Shown one piece after another: positions 8,806 through 18,493 of a DNA stretch of 64,000 nt; position 1 is the stretch's first letter, and each line of letters starts with the position of its first letter. The notes beneath the pieces are model-generated. The model did no database searches. It was not told the DNA's origin and worked only from the letters and a program-made list of their open reading frames with translations. The translations under genes and the position numbers were made by a program. The stretch comes from an uncultured Candidatus Melainabacteria bacterium (GTDB lineage: Bacteria; Cyanobacteriota; Vampirovibrionia; Gastranaerophilales; Gastranaerophilaceae): positions 43,684 through 107,683 of the forward strand of contig CAKVIE010000007.1 in assembly GCA_934754505.1 (NCBI GenBank). The letters run 5' to 3'.

Positions 8806-9619
8806 TACTTTCCGCAAATGCTATAATTTCAGATTTATAGAAAATATATTTATACCCGTCTTGGACATCTTTAGTAATCGAATTTCCGTTTTTAACCTTT
8901 TGATACTCTGCATCTGTTATTTCTATTTTTTCAAAAGGAATAATTTTTTCAGGAGAAATAAGATTATTTTCTACATCTTGGACAGTAATATCATCTGTCA
9001 AAGACATCGAATTTACAACCGTCATTCCGCCCGACAAAACCCTCTCAAGTCCCGACATAACAGCACCTGTTCCGAGTTTTTGCCCAATATCGTGAATAAT
9101 AGAGCGGATATATGTACCTTTGGAACAATTTACCAAAATTTTTCCTGTTTGGCTTGCCTCATCAAATTTTAAAAGCTCAATTTTAGAAACGAAAATTGTT
9201 CTTTCGGGAATTTCAGCCGTTTCGCCTGCCCGTGCAAATTCATATAATTTTTTACCGCCGACTTTAATAGCACTGTAAATCGGAGGTTTTTGACGAATTT
9301 CTCCGCAAAAAGAAGGCAAAATATTGTTAATATCCCCGCAAGTACAAACTTTATCCGAATATTTTTCAAGCTCAACTTCCGTATCATAAGATGCGGAAAT
9401 ATAACCGAGTTTGAAATCGGCAACATATTCTTTTTCCGAAGGCAAATAATCAAGTAATTTCGTCGCACCTGATACAGCTATCGGCAAAACACCGCTCGCC
9501 ATAGGATCAAGAGTTCCTGCATGCCCGATTTGTTTTATTTTCAAAACACGACGCAACCTGCTTATAACATCGTGAGAAGTTATCCCGACAGGTTTATTCA
9601 CGTTCAAAAAGCCAAACAC
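8765..9619 (-). CDS. truB: tRNA pseudouridine(55) synthase
   Basis: TruB converts U55 to pseudouridine in the T-loop of tRNAs. At 284 residues it is of normal length. The catalytic motif GHAGTLDPMASGVLPIAV contains the catalytic Asp (residue about 38). The later RQKPPIYSAIKVGGKKLYEFAR and CSKGTYIRSIIHDIG blocks are the conserved TruB motifs II and III. The first base of the gene overlaps the end of rbfA, and its last 41 to 53 bases overlap the next gene. It belongs to the ylxR-infB-rbfA-truB translation run. Confidence 0.96.
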   Translation of the reverse strand: MFGFLNVNKPVGITSHDVISRLRRVLKIKQIGHAGTLDPMASGVLPIAVSGATKLLDYLPSEKEYVADFKLGYISASYDTEVELEKYSDKVCTCGDINNILPSFCGEIRQKPPIYSAIKVGGKKLYEFARAGETAEIPERTIFVSKIELLKFDEASQTGKILVNCSKGTYIRSIIHDIGQKLGTGAVMSGLERVLSGGMTVVNSMSLTDDITVQDVENNLISPEKIIPFEKIEITDAEYQKVKNGNSITKDVQDGYKYIFYKSEIIAFAESSEKVVKIKKVFLQ

Positions 9620-9975
9620 TATTTTATTTCACCTTTTGAAATTTTATTGATTAATTCGGTAACTTTTGCACCACGCTCGATAGAATTATCCAAAATAAAT
9701 CTAAGTTCCGGCGTCAAACGCAATCTTATTCTTCTTCCGACTTCATAACGAATTTTCGGAGCATCTTCTTCTATTGCGGCAATGGTTTTTTCTTTCACAT
9801 CATCAGGTGCAAAAACCGAATAATAAACCTTCGCAAAAGAATTATCATGTGCAATTTCCAAATCGGTTATTGAAACAACTCCGCCAATTCTTGAATCGTT
9901 CAATTTCTTTTGAATTATGTCTGAAATTTCCTTTATTAATGTTTTTCTTATCTTTTCATTACGAAATGCAGCCAT
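9619..9975 (-). CDS. rbfA: 30S ribosome-binding factor A
   Basis: RbfA binds the immature 30S subunit near the 5' end of 16S rRNA and helps late maturation. The 118-residue protein has the family pattern: RNEKIRKTLIKEISDIIQ at the start, the VVSITDLEIAHDNSFAKVYYSVF strand region, and the LRLTPELRFILDNSIERG signature. It lies 8 bases after infB and overlaps truB by one base, the usual order. Confidence 0.95.
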   Translation of the reverse strand: MAAFRNEKIRKTLIKEISDIIQKKLNDSRIGGVVSITDLEIAHDNSFAKVYYSVFAPDDVKEKTIAAIEEDAPKIRYEVGRRIRLRLTPELRFILDNSIERGAKVTELINKISKGEIK

Positions 9976-9983
9976 AATTACCT

Positions 9984-12695
9984 CTATACAAGCTCTTGAC
10001 GTTCAACAAGTTCAACTGTTGTAACTTTGATAATATCTCCGATTTCAAGGTCATTGAACTTAGCAAAAGAAATACCGCATTCAAAACCCTGTGCAACTTC
10101 TTTTACATCGTCTTTGAAACGCTTGAGCTGGTCAATTGCCCCCTTAAAGATTTCCTTGCCGTTTCTCATTACAATAGCCATTTTGTTTCTTGCAACTTTG
10201 CCTTCCGTTACATAACAGCCTGCAATCTTCGTTACCTTGCCTATCGTAAAGATTTGTCTTACTTCTGCCTTACCTATTTCAACAATCTTTTCTTCAGGCT
10301 TCAACAAGTTCAACATTGTCTTTTCTAAATCTTCAAGAATTTGGTAAATAATATCAAATTTCTTTATAGTGACATTGTATTTTTCGGCAGCTGCCATTGC
10401 ATTCGGGTCTTCTTTTACCGTAAATCCCAAAATTATAGCATTACCTGCACTTGCAAGCATTACATCAGCTTCCGAAATATCACCGACTCCAACGTGGATA
10501 ATCTTTGTGATAATTTCTTTTGATTCCATTTGATTTACTGCTTGTGCTACTGCTTCTGCCGCACCGTGTGTATTTGCCTTGATAATCAAGTTCAACTGCT
10601 TAACATCAGAATCTTTATCTCCGATTGCATCATTTCTGATGTGTGCAGGCATGGTCGCTTCAAGTCTTGATGTACGTTCTTTTTCTTTTCTGTCTGCAAT
10701 GATTTGGTGCATAACTTTTTCATTTTCAACAGCTTCAAAATGTTCACCCGATTGAGGAACTTCAGCCAAGCCCAAAATTTCAACAGGAGTTGAAGGACCT
10801 GCTTTTTTTATTCTTTCTCCGCTGTCTGAAATCAAAGCTCTTACCTTACCGCCGACTGTTCCTACAACGAAACAATCACCGGTGTGTAAAGTACCGTTTT
10901 GAACAAGCAGTGTCGCAACAGGACCTTTACCTTTATCAAGATTTGATTCAATAATTACACCTGTCGCTTTTGCTGACGGATTAGCTTTATAACCGTTTAC
11001 TTCTGCCAACAACAAGATGTATTCGAGTAAATCTTCAATACCTGTTTTTTGCAATGCACTGACTTTAATGCAAGCCGTATCACCGCCCCATTCTTCAGGA
11101 ACAAGTCCGTATTCCGTCAATTGCTGCAAAATTCTGTCAGGATCCGCATCAGGTTTATCACATTTGTTTACGGCAACAATAATAGGAACTTCCGCAGCTC
11201 TTGCGTGGTTAATTGCTTCAATAGTTTGAGGCATAATACCGTCATCTGCCGCAACAACCAAAATTGCAATATCTGTAGCTTTTGCACCTCTTGCACGCAT
11301 TGCCGTAAATGCTTCGTGCCCCGGAGTATCGATAAATACAATCTTTTTGCCGTTGTGATGTACCGTATAAGCACCGATTGATTGGGTAATACCGCCAACT
11401 TCGGTTGAGGTAATTTTTTGTCCTGTTTGTCTGATTGAATCCAACAATGTTGTCTTACCGTGGTCAACGTGACCTAAAATACTTACAACAGGTGCTCTCG
11501 TCTTTAATAATTTTTCGTCAACTTCTGAAAGTTCTTTGAGTTTTTCCTCTTTCTTCATTTCTTCTTCAATGAAAGCATCCAAATCTTCCTCTTGAACTTC
11601 AATTTCAAAGTTTTGACATACTTTTTTCTGTGTATCTATATCTATTACCTGATTTACTGTCGCTAAAATACCGTTCATCATCAAGAATTTAACGATTTCT
11701 GCTGATGATTTTCCAATCTTATCAGCAAGTTCGCCGACAGTCATCACCGAATTGATTACTACCGATTTGATTTCCTCTTGAACAACTTCAACTTTTTCTT
11801 TCTTTCTGTGTTTTTGAGCCATAGCTTTTTCAAGACTGATAAGCTCTTGTTGTTCTTCTTTGGATTTGTAATCTTTATCCTTTTTATTTGTATCTTTACG
11901 TTTATTATATCCCGGTTTATTTTCGTAAATATCTTGAGAAATAAAATGGCGTTTTACAGGTTCTTTTCTTGAATCGGGATTACCTTGAGGTCTTTGACCC
12001 TGACCTTGATTTAAACCTTGTTGAGGTCTTTGAGGTCTGTTGTTATCGCCAAAACGTCTTTCAGGACGTTGAAATCTGTTTCCGTCGCCTCTGTTCGGTC
12101 TGTTTGGATTGTTAGAATTGTTTTGGTTCGGATTTTGTTGTTGTCTTGCAGCTCTTTCCGCATTTCTCTTATCCTTTAACAACTTTTCCTGTTCACGTTT
12201 TTTACGCATATTTTCTGCCATAATTTCGGCTCTGCGTTTTTGGCTGTTTTGATTATTGTATTCTAACAATGAACGAATGCTTGTCGGCTCGGGAGTTTTT
12301 GCTGTTTCTGAAACTTCTGTTTTTTCTTCCGCAGCTTTTTCTTGAACTTGTTCTGATTTTTCAACAACAACGTTCTTTTTAACAGTAGCAACTTCTTCTT
12401 TTACTGCTTCTTTTTTAACTGTATCAGGTGCCGTTTGTTCAGTCTTTTCATCTGTTGTTTTAGCAGCTTCAGCTTGTTGTACCTTAGCCTTTTTAACAAT
12501 AAATGCTTTAGGCTTCTTCGGTGCTGTCGAAGCAGGAGCCTTCATCGCTTCTTTAATCTTTTTGTATTGTATGGTCGTCAAAGTGCTTGAGTGTGATTTT
12601 ACTTTCACACCGATTTTCTTTTCCAGCTGTTCTATCATTTCTTTTGTCGTTAAGCCGAGTTCCTTTGCGACTTCATATACTCTTATATTTTCCAT
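9984..12695 (-). CDS. infB: Translation initiation factor IF-2
   Basis: IF-2 is the GTPase that brings formyl-methionyl-tRNA to the 30S subunit. The 903-residue protein has a short N-terminal IF2N domain, a long Lys/Glu/Gln-rich low-complexity linker (about 70-300) including an Asn/Arg/Gln-rich stretch, a second IF2N domain, then the G domain. G motifs are [25 protein letters not shown] and NKCDKPD; the NKxD motif is NKCD rather than the more common NKID or NKMD. The C-terminal domains follow. It is encoded directly before rbfA and truB and after ylxR; nusA and rimP, which often precede it, are absent here. Confidence 0.98.
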   Translation of the reverse strand: MENIRVYEVAKELGLTTKEMIEQLEKKIGVKVKSHSSTLTTIQYKKIKEAMKAPASTAPKKPKAFIVKKAKVQQAEAAKTTDEKTEQTAPDTVKKEAVKEEVATVKKNVVVEKSEQVQEKAAEEKTEVSETAKTPEPTSIRSLLEYNNQNSQKRRAEIMAENMRKKREQEKLLKDKRNAERAARQQQNPNQNNSNNPNRPNRGDGNRFQRPERRFGDNNRPQRPQQGLNQGQGQRPQGNPDSRKEPVKRHFISQDIYENKPGYNKRKDTNKKDKDYKSKEEQQELISLEKAMAQKHRKKEKVEVVQEEIKSVVINSVMTVGELADKIGKSSAEIVKFLMMNGILATVNQVIDIDTQKKVCQNFEIEVQEEDLDAFIEEEMKKEEKLKELSEVDEKLLKTRAPVVSILGHVDHGKTTLLDSIRQTGQKITSTEVGGITQSIGAYTVHHNGKKIVFIDTPGHEAFTAMRARGAKATDIAILVVAADDGIMPQTIEAINHARAAEVPIIVAVNKCDKPDADPDRILQQLTEYGLVPEEWGGDTACIKVSALQKTGIEDLLEYILLLAEVNGYKANPSAKATGVIIESNLDKGKGPVATLLVQNGTLHTGDCFVVGTVGGKVRALISDSGERIKKAGPSTPVEILGLAEVPQSGEHFEAVENEKVMHQIIADRKEKERTSRLEATMPAHIRNDAIGDKDSDVKQLNLIIKANTHGAAEAVAQAVNQMESKEIITKIIHVGVGDISEADVMLASAGNAIILGFTVKEDPNAMAAAEKYNVTIKKFDIIYQILEDLEKTMLNLLKPEEKIVEIGKAEVRQIFTIGKVTKIAGCYVTEGKVARNKMAIVMRNGKEIFKGAIDQLKRFKDDVKEVAQGFECGISFAKFNDLEIGDIIKVTTVELVERQELV

Positions 12696-12718
12696 TTATT
12701 TCTTTCTATACTTATCTA

Positions 12719-13003
12719 TTATTGTTTTAACACAATCAAAGTGTTAAGTACAGTAATTATTTTTTCTTTTAACGAATTTTCGACATTTTTTCTTAATATT
12801 TTAGAAATTTTTGATTTTTTAAATGCCATATCGACACATTTTTCATCTTTGCAGACATAACATGAACGTCCGAAATGTCTGCCGTCGGGATTAATAAAAA
12901 TTCCATCTTCGTTTTTCACCGAAGTAATTTTTATCAAATCTTTTTTTTCGGCATATTTTCCGCAGCCTACACATTTTCTCAAAAATTTCTTATCACTGCT
13001 CAT
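12719..13003 (-). CDS. ylxR: YlxR/DUF448 family RNA-binding protein
   Basis: A 94-residue YlxR-family protein. The signature KFLRKCVGCGKYAEKKDLI and DGRHFGRSCYVCKDEKC is clear: YlxR has the consensus RxCxxC..KxxLxR and GRGAYxC, here with GRSCYVC. Members bind nucleic acid and are found beside nusA-infB. I choose the ATG at 13003, preceded by GAGGCAG; an earlier ATG at 13015 lies deeper inside the upstream gene. The C-terminus is basic. Confidence 0.88.
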   Translation of the reverse strand: MSSDKKFLRKCVGCGKYAEKKDLIKITSVKNEDGIFINPDGRHFGRSCYVCKDEKCVDMAFKKSKISKILRKNVENSLKEKIITVLNTLIVLKQ

Positions 13004-14135
13004 TTTCTGCCTCATAATCCTTTAAAAATTCTATATTCTCAAGAAGTATTTCTTTTGCTCTTTTCAAAGTTTTCGCTTTTTGGGTCAAAATAACGTGTGA
13101 CATACCGGTATAAGAAACGTCCAAATCATCATCGCCAAGTGCTTTCAACGCCTCATCAGAAATTTTTTCCACGATATGAGAGAAAGTATGTCCGTTATCG
13201 AACTCAACCAAACTGTATTCATCAGACAAAGACCCGTAAACAGCAGATAAAAACAGTCCGTACAAATCAGTTTTTATCATAGGCAAAATCGCCTGCAAAT
13301 GCATTTTTTTGAAAAACGGATTGAACTCAATAACATTATAAATATCATCTTTCACAAAAATATCTATGCCCAAAATCCCGCAATATACCCCTGCTCGCTC
13401 GGAAATGTCATCTATCAAAGGATACACCGTTTCCTTTAAAATCTTTTCTTCGAGTTCTTTTGAAATACAATTATCGGGATAAAAAACAGTCAAAGGATAC
13501 GAATAATCCTCATTGCTCATACAACTTCCAATAGGAAAAACACTGTACCCGTCTGTTAAAAAGTAAAGAGATACTTCCTTTGCGTCAATATAATCTTCTA
13601 TAATAATCTTATTTTCGGGAGAAATTGCAGCTTTTTCGATTGCAGTTTTTGCCTTTGCAAAAGATGTTGCAAAATACGGTCTATCTCCGGGGATATGGGT
13701 ATCCTGCTTAATAACCAATGCTTTTCTTGCATTTGAAGCATAAGCCACAGCTTGATTTTCTCTTTCAAAAATTCCAAATTTCATTGTCGGAATTTGAAGC
13801 CGATACATAGTTTTTTTAGCCGCCGATTTATAAATCGCAACCGTTGCAGCATCTGCCGTCGGAGCAAGTATAGGAAGCTCCGCTTTATTAAAAGCTTCAG
13901 CTATATCATTCTGAATTGCCGTTAACGATGTGACAACCGTCAAAGCTATTTCATTCGCTTTTGCAAATTCCACCAATTCCTCGGTATCGTTCTCTGAAAT
14001 ATCAATATTTTCTGCATAATCGGAAGTTCTTTCCGTACCGCTTGCAACAAAAATCATCTCGTCAGGATTTTTTTGACGAAAATATTTTGCCAAAGAATAT
14101 GCATTAGAATCTGAACCTACAATTAATATACTCAT
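12993..14135 (-). CDS. PurD-like ATP-grasp ligase (phosphoribosylamine--glycine ligase-like)
   Basis: A 380-residue ATP-grasp protein. The N-terminus MSILIVGSDSNAYSLAKYF and the FVASGTERTSDYAENIDI stretch resemble the PurD pre-ATP-grasp fold. The ATP-grasp part shows KALVIKQDTHIPGDRPYFATSF, IIIEDYIDAKEVSLYFLTDG and the metal-binding GILGIDIFVKDDIYNVIEFNPFF, which ends in ExNPFF instead of the usual ExNxRFGDPE. PurD makes glycinamide ribonucleotide in purine synthesis and is normally about 420 residues. The shorter length and altered active-site end make this a divergent PurD or a relative. It overlaps ylxR by 11 bases and follows aroH. Confidence 0.65.
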   Translation of the reverse strand: MSILIVGSDSNAYSLAKYFRQKNPDEMIFVASGTERTSDYAENIDISENDTEELVEFAKANEIALTVVTSLTAIQNDIAEAFNKAELPILAPTADAATVAIYKSAAKKTMYRLQIPTMKFGIFERENQAVAYASNARKALVIKQDTHIPGDRPYFATSFAKAKTAIEKAAISPENKIIIEDYIDAKEVSLYFLTDGYSVFPIGSCMSNEDYSYPLTVFYPDNCISKELEEKILKETVYPLIDDISERAGVYCGILGIDIFVKDDIYNVIEFNPFFKKMHLQAILPMIKTDLYGLFLSAVYGSLSDEYSLVEFDNGHTFSHIVEKISDEALKALGDDDLDVSYTGMSHVILTQKAKTLKRAKEILLENIEFLKDYEAENEQ

Positions 14136-14170
14136 AGGTCAATTATACAACGAAAAAGATTTTTTATAAA

Positions 14171-14536
14171 TTAAGCTCTTTTCAAGTCGGGACGAAGTCT
14201 TTCAGCTTCTCTCAAATAAACATGTTTTATTTCTTTTTGAGATTTATCGGAATTTGTCACCACCAAAACTCTTATACATTTTTTCAAGCCGTTTTCAAAC
14301 TCAAATTCACGATAGCACATCATAGGAACTGTATGCCAGCCAAGCTCTGTACGAGCGAACTTTGCAGGAGTAGAACTCTTGATATCTTCCGTTATCGAAA
14401 ATTCCGCATAAGCAAAATCGTCTGTATTTAAATCATTATCGGAAATTATTTTTGATAAAAGTTCAACCGTTGCCTCTTTGACATTCTCAACAGTATCTTC
14501 TTCAACGGTTATTGCACCTCTGATTCCTCTTATCAT
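14171..14536 (-). CDS. aroH: Chorismate mutase, AroH type
   Basis: Converts chorismate to prephenate, the branch point to Phe and Tyr. The 121-residue length and the motifs match the Bacillus AroH fold, not the helical AroQ fold: MIRGIRGAITVEEDT at the start, TPAKFARTELGW, the VPMMCYREFEFENGLKKCIRVLVV core, and the C-terminal HVYLREAERLRPDL. The active-site arginines (Arg6 of RGIRG and the Arg of KKCIRV) and the Tyr of HVYL are present. It overlaps fmt by 4 bases. No other aromatic-pathway gene is nearby. Confidence 0.93.
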   Translation of the reverse strand: MIRGIRGAITVEEDTVENVKEATVELLSKIISDNDLNTDDFAYAEFSITEDIKSSTPAKFARTELGWHTVPMMCYREFEFENGLKKCIRVLVVTNSDKSQKEIKHVYLREAERLRPDLKRA

Positions 14537-15474
14537 AAAATATCTCCTTTTTTGAGCCTCATTCCGTTTGCAAAATCACAAGCACACATCTTTGACTTGC
14601 TTTCGGGCTTCACAGTCTTGAGTAAAATTGCTTTATCAGCACATTTTACAATCAAACCGAATTTATTTATACAAATTATCTCGCCTTGTTTTGCATCGGC
14701 ACACTCCATAGGACTGATTTCCGTTTCAATAACCTGAATGTTTTTGCCGTTGCGGCACAAATAAGCCATTGGCCAAGGCTGCAATCCTCTAACGTGATTA
14801 TGAAATTTTTGAGCCGTCAAATTAAAATCGACAATCCCGTCTTCTTTTTTGAACTTTGGAGCAAATGTTACGTCATCTTCATTCTGAACAATCGGTGTAA
14901 TTTCATTCGCATAAATTCCCTGCAAAGTCTTATGTATCAAATTCGGAGCCTTTTCCGAAATTATTTTTACAAGTTCCGGAACGCTCATATTTTCCGTAAC
15001 TTCGATTTTATCAGTAAGACAAATATCACCCGCATCCATTTTCAAAACGGTTTTCATCGTTGTAATACCTGTTTCTTTATCACCGTTGATAACCGCCCAT
15101 TGAATAGGGTTTGCACCTCGATACTTAGGCAAAAGAGATGCATGAAGATTTATCGTTCCAAACTTCGGAATATCAAGAACTTCTTGCGATAATAACTGAC
15201 CAAACGCAAATGTTACAAAGAAATCAGGCTCTAATGCCTTAATTTTATCCATAACTTCTCTGTCTTTCGATATTGAAGGCGTTTGAAACAACTGAACATT
15301 ATTTCTTACCGCACACTGCTTTATCGGAGATGCCTTGACTTCACAGCCTCTGCCTGCAGGTCTGTCGGGCATGGTAACAGCCGCTATAACATCAATATCT
15401 TCGCATTTTACAAGTTCTTTCATAGCATTTACAGCAATTTTAGGTGTAGCAAGAAATACAGCTTTAATCATCAT
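14533..15474 (-). CDS. fmt: Methionyl-tRNA formyltransferase
   Basis: Transfers formyl from 10-formyl-tetrahydrofolate to initiator Met-tRNA. The 313-residue protein has the formyltransferase core: VTMPDRPAGRG near the start, FAFGQLLSQEVLDIP, the catalytic NLHASLLPKYRGANPIQWAVINGD with the Asn and His, and MDAGDI with the catalytic Asp. The C-terminal OB-fold-like domain follows. It overlaps def by 11 bases, the common def-fmt pair. With infB and folD close by, initiator formylation is well represented. A second, divergent formyltransferase gene is at 24484. Confidence 0.96.
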   Translation of the reverse strand: MMIKAVFLATPKIAVNAMKELVKCEDIDVIAAVTMPDRPAGRGCEVKASPIKQCAVRNNVQLFQTPSISKDREVMDKIKALEPDFFVTFAFGQLLSQEVLDIPKFGTINLHASLLPKYRGANPIQWAVINGDKETGITTMKTVLKMDAGDICLTDKIEVTENMSVPELVKIISEKAPNLIHKTLQGIYANEITPIVQNEDDVTFAPKFKKEDGIVDFNLTAQKFHNHVRGLQPWPMAYLCRNGKNIQVIETEISPMECADAKQGEIICINKFGLIVKCADKAILLKTVKPESKSKMCACDFANGMRLKKGDIL

Positions 15475-16066
15475 CTTCCTCTGCTTTGTCGGTTATAATC
15501 GCATTGTTTTTTGCAATTTCTTCTTCAAGTGCATCTTCTTCAATTAATTTATCAGGCTCAACCGCAGGCAAACCTTTTTCCTTCAACAATTCATCAGCCT
15601 CAAAACGGTTTCTTACGTGGTCAACAAATAAAATACCGTCCAAATGGTCAAATTCGTGTTGAATTGCTCTTGCCAAAAGCTCTCCGTCTTTTGCTTCAAC
15701 AATGAACGGACGACCCTTTAAGTCCATTGCCTTAATTTTCACATTTTTATATCTTCTTACATAAGTAAAGACTTCAGGAAAACTCAAACATCCCTCGTTA
15801 CAAGCTATTGCACCGTCTTTGTGAATAATTTTCGGATTGATAAAAACCATCGGGTTATATTTTTCTTTAGGCAAAGAAACATCAATAACAAACATTCTCA
15901 AAAGTTCTCCAACTTGAGGAGCTGCCAAACCTACACCGTTATTTGCATACATAGTATCTAACATATCTTCTGCCAAAATTTGAATTTTTTTAGAGATTTT
16001 TGATACTTCTTTCGATTTTTGTCTTAAAACGGGATCACCGTATTTCAAAATTTTTCTTATTGACAT
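15464..16066 (-). CDS. def: Peptide deformylase
   Basis: Removes the formyl group from the N-terminus of new proteins. The three metal-site motifs are GVGLAAPQVG (about residue 45), EGCLSFPE with the cysteine ligand, and QHEFDHLDG with the two histidines and catalytic glutamate. At 200 residues it is slightly long because of an acidic C-terminal tail (about 170-200, ending EEDDD). It lies directly before fmt, with which it overlaps. Confidence 0.96.
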   Translation of the reverse strand: MSIRKILKYGDPVLRQKSKEVSKISKKIQILAEDMLDTMYANNGVGLAAPQVGELLRMFVIDVSLPKEKYNPMVFINPKIIHKDGAIACNEGCLSFPEVFTYVRRYKNVKIKAMDLKGRPFIVEAKDGELLARAIQHEFDHLDGILFVDHVRNRFEADELLKEKGLPAVEPDKLIEEDALEEEIAKNNAIITDKAEEDDD

Positions 16067-16072
16067 ATTAGC

Positions 16073-17107
16073 CTACTTTCTTGCCTGAAAATTCAATATA
16101 AGCATTACAACAGCCAAAGCTATCGCATATATAAAATATTTTACAACAGAATGATTAACAAGATAAACACTTATTCCGCCTGTCAAAACCGCAATTCCCG
16201 AAAGGAATAATACAGTTTGGTTTTGAGAAAATCCTGCTTTTAAAAGCCTGTGATGAACGTGTTCCGCATCTGCAACAAAAGGTGATTTACCTTTGGCAAT
16301 TCTTCTGACAGATGCAAAGGTAATATCAAAAACAGGGACAAATAATACCAAAACGGGAACCCACATCAAAACAGAATCCGTTTGCATAATGCCCGTAACG
16401 GAAAGCGTTGCAAGCATAAATCCTGCAAACAAAGCCCCTGAATCGCCCATGAAAATTCTTGCAGGATTGAAGTTATACGTCAAGAATGCCAACATAGCAC
16501 CTGCTAAAATAAAAGCAATCAAAGGACTAACCATGCCCGATGCCGTTGTAGCGGCAATCAAGCCCAAAGTCACCGCACTTATAGAAATTACAGACCCTGC
16601 AAGTCCGTCAATACCGTCGATAAAGTTCACGGCATTAGAGACGCCGACAATCCAAGCGGTCGTAACGAACCAAGATAAAAATCCCAAATGATACGAAATT
16701 CCGAACGGAAGATAAACATCTTCTATTCTTATGCCCAAACAAAAGACTATTGTTGCGATTGCAAGCTGAATAAACAACTTAAATTTTGCATCTAAACAAT
16801 AAATATCGTCAATAAGTCCCAAAAGGAACATAAGCGAGCTTCCGAGCAAAATTCCCGAAAGCAAAGAGCCGTAAGGATAATAGCTCAAGAAAACCAAAAA
16901 CAGGAAGGTCAGCATTGTGCTAAACCAAACAGCAACACCGCCGAGTCTTGGTACGGGGTGGTCGTGAATTTTCCTTTCACCCGGAGCATCGTACAAACCT
17001 TGTTTTTTGGAAAAATAAATTACGGCAGGCACGATAAAAATCGCAAGCAAAAACGAAATTACCGCTCCTATAATATGTGCCTCAGATAATTGTAATATTG
17101 TTGTCAT
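16073..17107 (-). CDS. Undecaprenyl-phosphate GlcNAc-1-phosphate transferase (WecA/TagO-like)
   Basis: A 344-residue polytopic enzyme of the MraY/WecA family that starts lipid-linked glycan synthesis on undecaprenyl phosphate. Motifs include IHDHPVPRLGGVAVW, GLIDDIYCLDAKFKLFIQ, NAVNFIDGIDGLAG, the FMGDSGALFAGFML catalytic loop, and AEHVHHRLLKAGFSQNQTV with the HxHH-type C-terminal motif of the WecA/TagO group. About ten or eleven helices are visible. It probably primes O-antigen, teichoic-acid-like or other surface polysaccharide. Lies between glyA and def, with gaps of 3 and 6 bases. Confidence 0.88.
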   Translation of the reverse strand: MTTILQLSEAHIIGAVISFLLAIFIVPAVIYFSKKQGLYDAPGERKIHDHPVPRLGGVAVWFSTMLTFLFLVFLSYYPYGSLLSGILLGSSLMFLLGLIDDIYCLDAKFKLFIQLAIATIVFCLGIRIEDVYLPFGISYHLGFLSWFVTTAWIVGVSNAVNFIDGIDGLAGSVISISAVTLGLIAATTASGMVSPLIAFILAGAMLAFLTYNFNPARIFMGDSGALFAGFMLATLSVTGIMQTDSVLMWVPVLVLFVPVFDITFASVRRIAKGKSPFVADAEHVHHRLLKAGFSQNQTVLFLSGIAVLTGGISVYLVNHSVVKYFIYAIALAVVMLILNFQARK

Positions 17108-17110
17108 TTT

Positions 17111-18355
17111 TTATTGTCCTTGATATAAGGGATATTTCTTACACAATTTTAATGCTCGTTCTCTGAGATTTTCAAGTGCAACTTCATTATCCCATACGGT
17201 AATTGCAGATGCAATAATTTTACCGACTTCGTACATATCTTCTTCTTTAAAACCTCTCGTTGTAACGGCAGGAGTACCAATTCTTACACCGCTTGTAACA
17301 AAAGGACTTTGAGGGTCATTCGGAACAGTATTTTTATTTGCCGTAATACCGACTCTTTCAAGAAGATTTGCAACATCTTTACCTGTCTTGCCTGTTTTTC
17401 TCAAATCGATGGTCATTACGTGATTTTCAGTACCATTTCCGACAATATCAATATTTTCATCAAGTAAAGACTGAGCAAGTGCCTTTGCGTTCTTAACAAT
17501 TTGAGCCGCATATTCTTTAAATTCAGGCTGCAAAGCCTCTTTAAAAGCAACAGCTTTTGCGGCAATAATATGTTCCAGAGGTCCGCCTTGAATTCCGGGG
17601 AAAACAGCCTTATCAATACCTGCGGCATGCTCATTTGAACACATAATTACACCGCCTCGAGGTCCTCTCAAAGATTTGTGAGTTGTTGTTGTTATAAAAT
17701 CCGCATATCCGACAGGCGAAGGGTGAACTCCGCCTGCAACAAGCCCTGCGATATGAGCAATATCAGCCATCAAATATGCACCGACTTTATCGGCAATTTC
17801 TTTAAATCGTTTGAAATCAATGATTTTAGAATAGTTACTTGCACCGCAGATAATCATCTTCGGTTTGTTTTCAACAGCAAGTCTTTCAACTTCATCATAA
17901 TCAATCTCGCCTTGTTCATTAACACCGTAAGAAACGATATTAAAATACATGCCCGAGAAATTAACAGGCGAGCCGTGAGTTAAGTGACCGCCGTTTGACA
18001 AATCCATACCCAAAACGGTATCACCGTGTTTCAGAGCATAGAAAAAGACTGCCATATTTGCTTGAGCACCGCTGTGAGGCTGAACGTTGGCATGTTCAAC
18101 ACCGAAAAGTTTTTTAACTCTTTCAACAGCTATTGACTCGATTTTATCAACGAAATCACAGCCGTTGTAAAAACGTTTATACGGCTTACCTTCTGCATAT
18201 TTATTTGTCAAAACCGTACCTGCTGCTGCAATTACAGCTTTTGAAGCTATGTTTTCGCTTGCAATAAGTTCAATTGTATTTTCTTGTCTGTGTAATTCAC
18301 CTTCAATTAATTCGGCGATTTCAGAGTCTGTATTTTTAATAATATCTGTTTCCAT
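17111..18355 (-). CDS. glyA: Serine hydroxymethyltransferase
   Basis: A PLP enzyme that makes glycine and 5,10-methylene-tetrahydrofolate from serine. The 414 residues are typical. Seen: [56 protein letters not shown], and the PLP-lysine motif [14 protein letters not shown]. It is first of the long minus-strand run, and the methylene-THF it makes connects with FolD and the formyltransferases in this window. AAAGAGGTG precedes the ATG. Confidence 0.98.
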   Translation of the reverse strand: METDIIKNTDSEIAELIEGELHRQENTIELIASENIASKAVIAAAGTVLTNKYAEGKPYKRFYNGCDFVDKIESIAVERVKKLFGVEHANVQPHSGAQANMAVFFYALKHGDTVLGMDLSNGGHLTHGSPVNFSGMYFNIVSYGVNEQGEIDYDEVERLAVENKPKMIICGASNYSKIIDFKRFKEIADKVGAYLMADIAHIAGLVAGGVHPSPVGYADFITTTTHKSLRGPRGGVIMCSNEHAAGIDKAVFPGIQGGPLEHIIAAKAVAFKEALQPEFKEYAAQIVKNAKALAQSLLDENIDIVGNGTENHVMTIDLRKTGKTGKDVANLLERVGITANKNTVPNDPQSPFVTSGVRIGTPAVTTRGFKEEDMYEVGKIIASAITVWDNEVALENLRERALKLCKKYPLYQGQ

Positions 18356-18446
18356 GCCTACACCTCTTTTTTTATTCCTATTTTATATGAAAATAGATTT
18401 ATTTCAAAATAGGTAAAACGGCTAATAAATATTTTTGCCGAAAAGA

Positions 18447-18474
18447 TTGATATTTAAAAAATAATCCGTAAAAT
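18447..18474 (+). promoter_or_regulatory. Probable promoter of the dnaJ-like gene
   Basis: TTGATA (18447-18452) and TAAAAT (18469-18474), spaced 16 bases, 20 bases before the TTG start. No CIRCE-type heat-shock operator is seen in the glyA-dnaJ gap. Confidence 0.4.
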
Positions 18475-18493
18475 AAATTCAGGAGAACGGAAT

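Noticed and set aside
8768..9172. 134-residue plus-strand frame within truB
   Set aside because: Shadow of truB; Phe/Asn-rich composition is the typical opposite-strand artefact of Lys/Asn-rich genes.
14686..15192. 168-residue plus-strand frame within fmt
   Set aside because: Shadow of fmt on the other strand; no start context and no recognisable domain.
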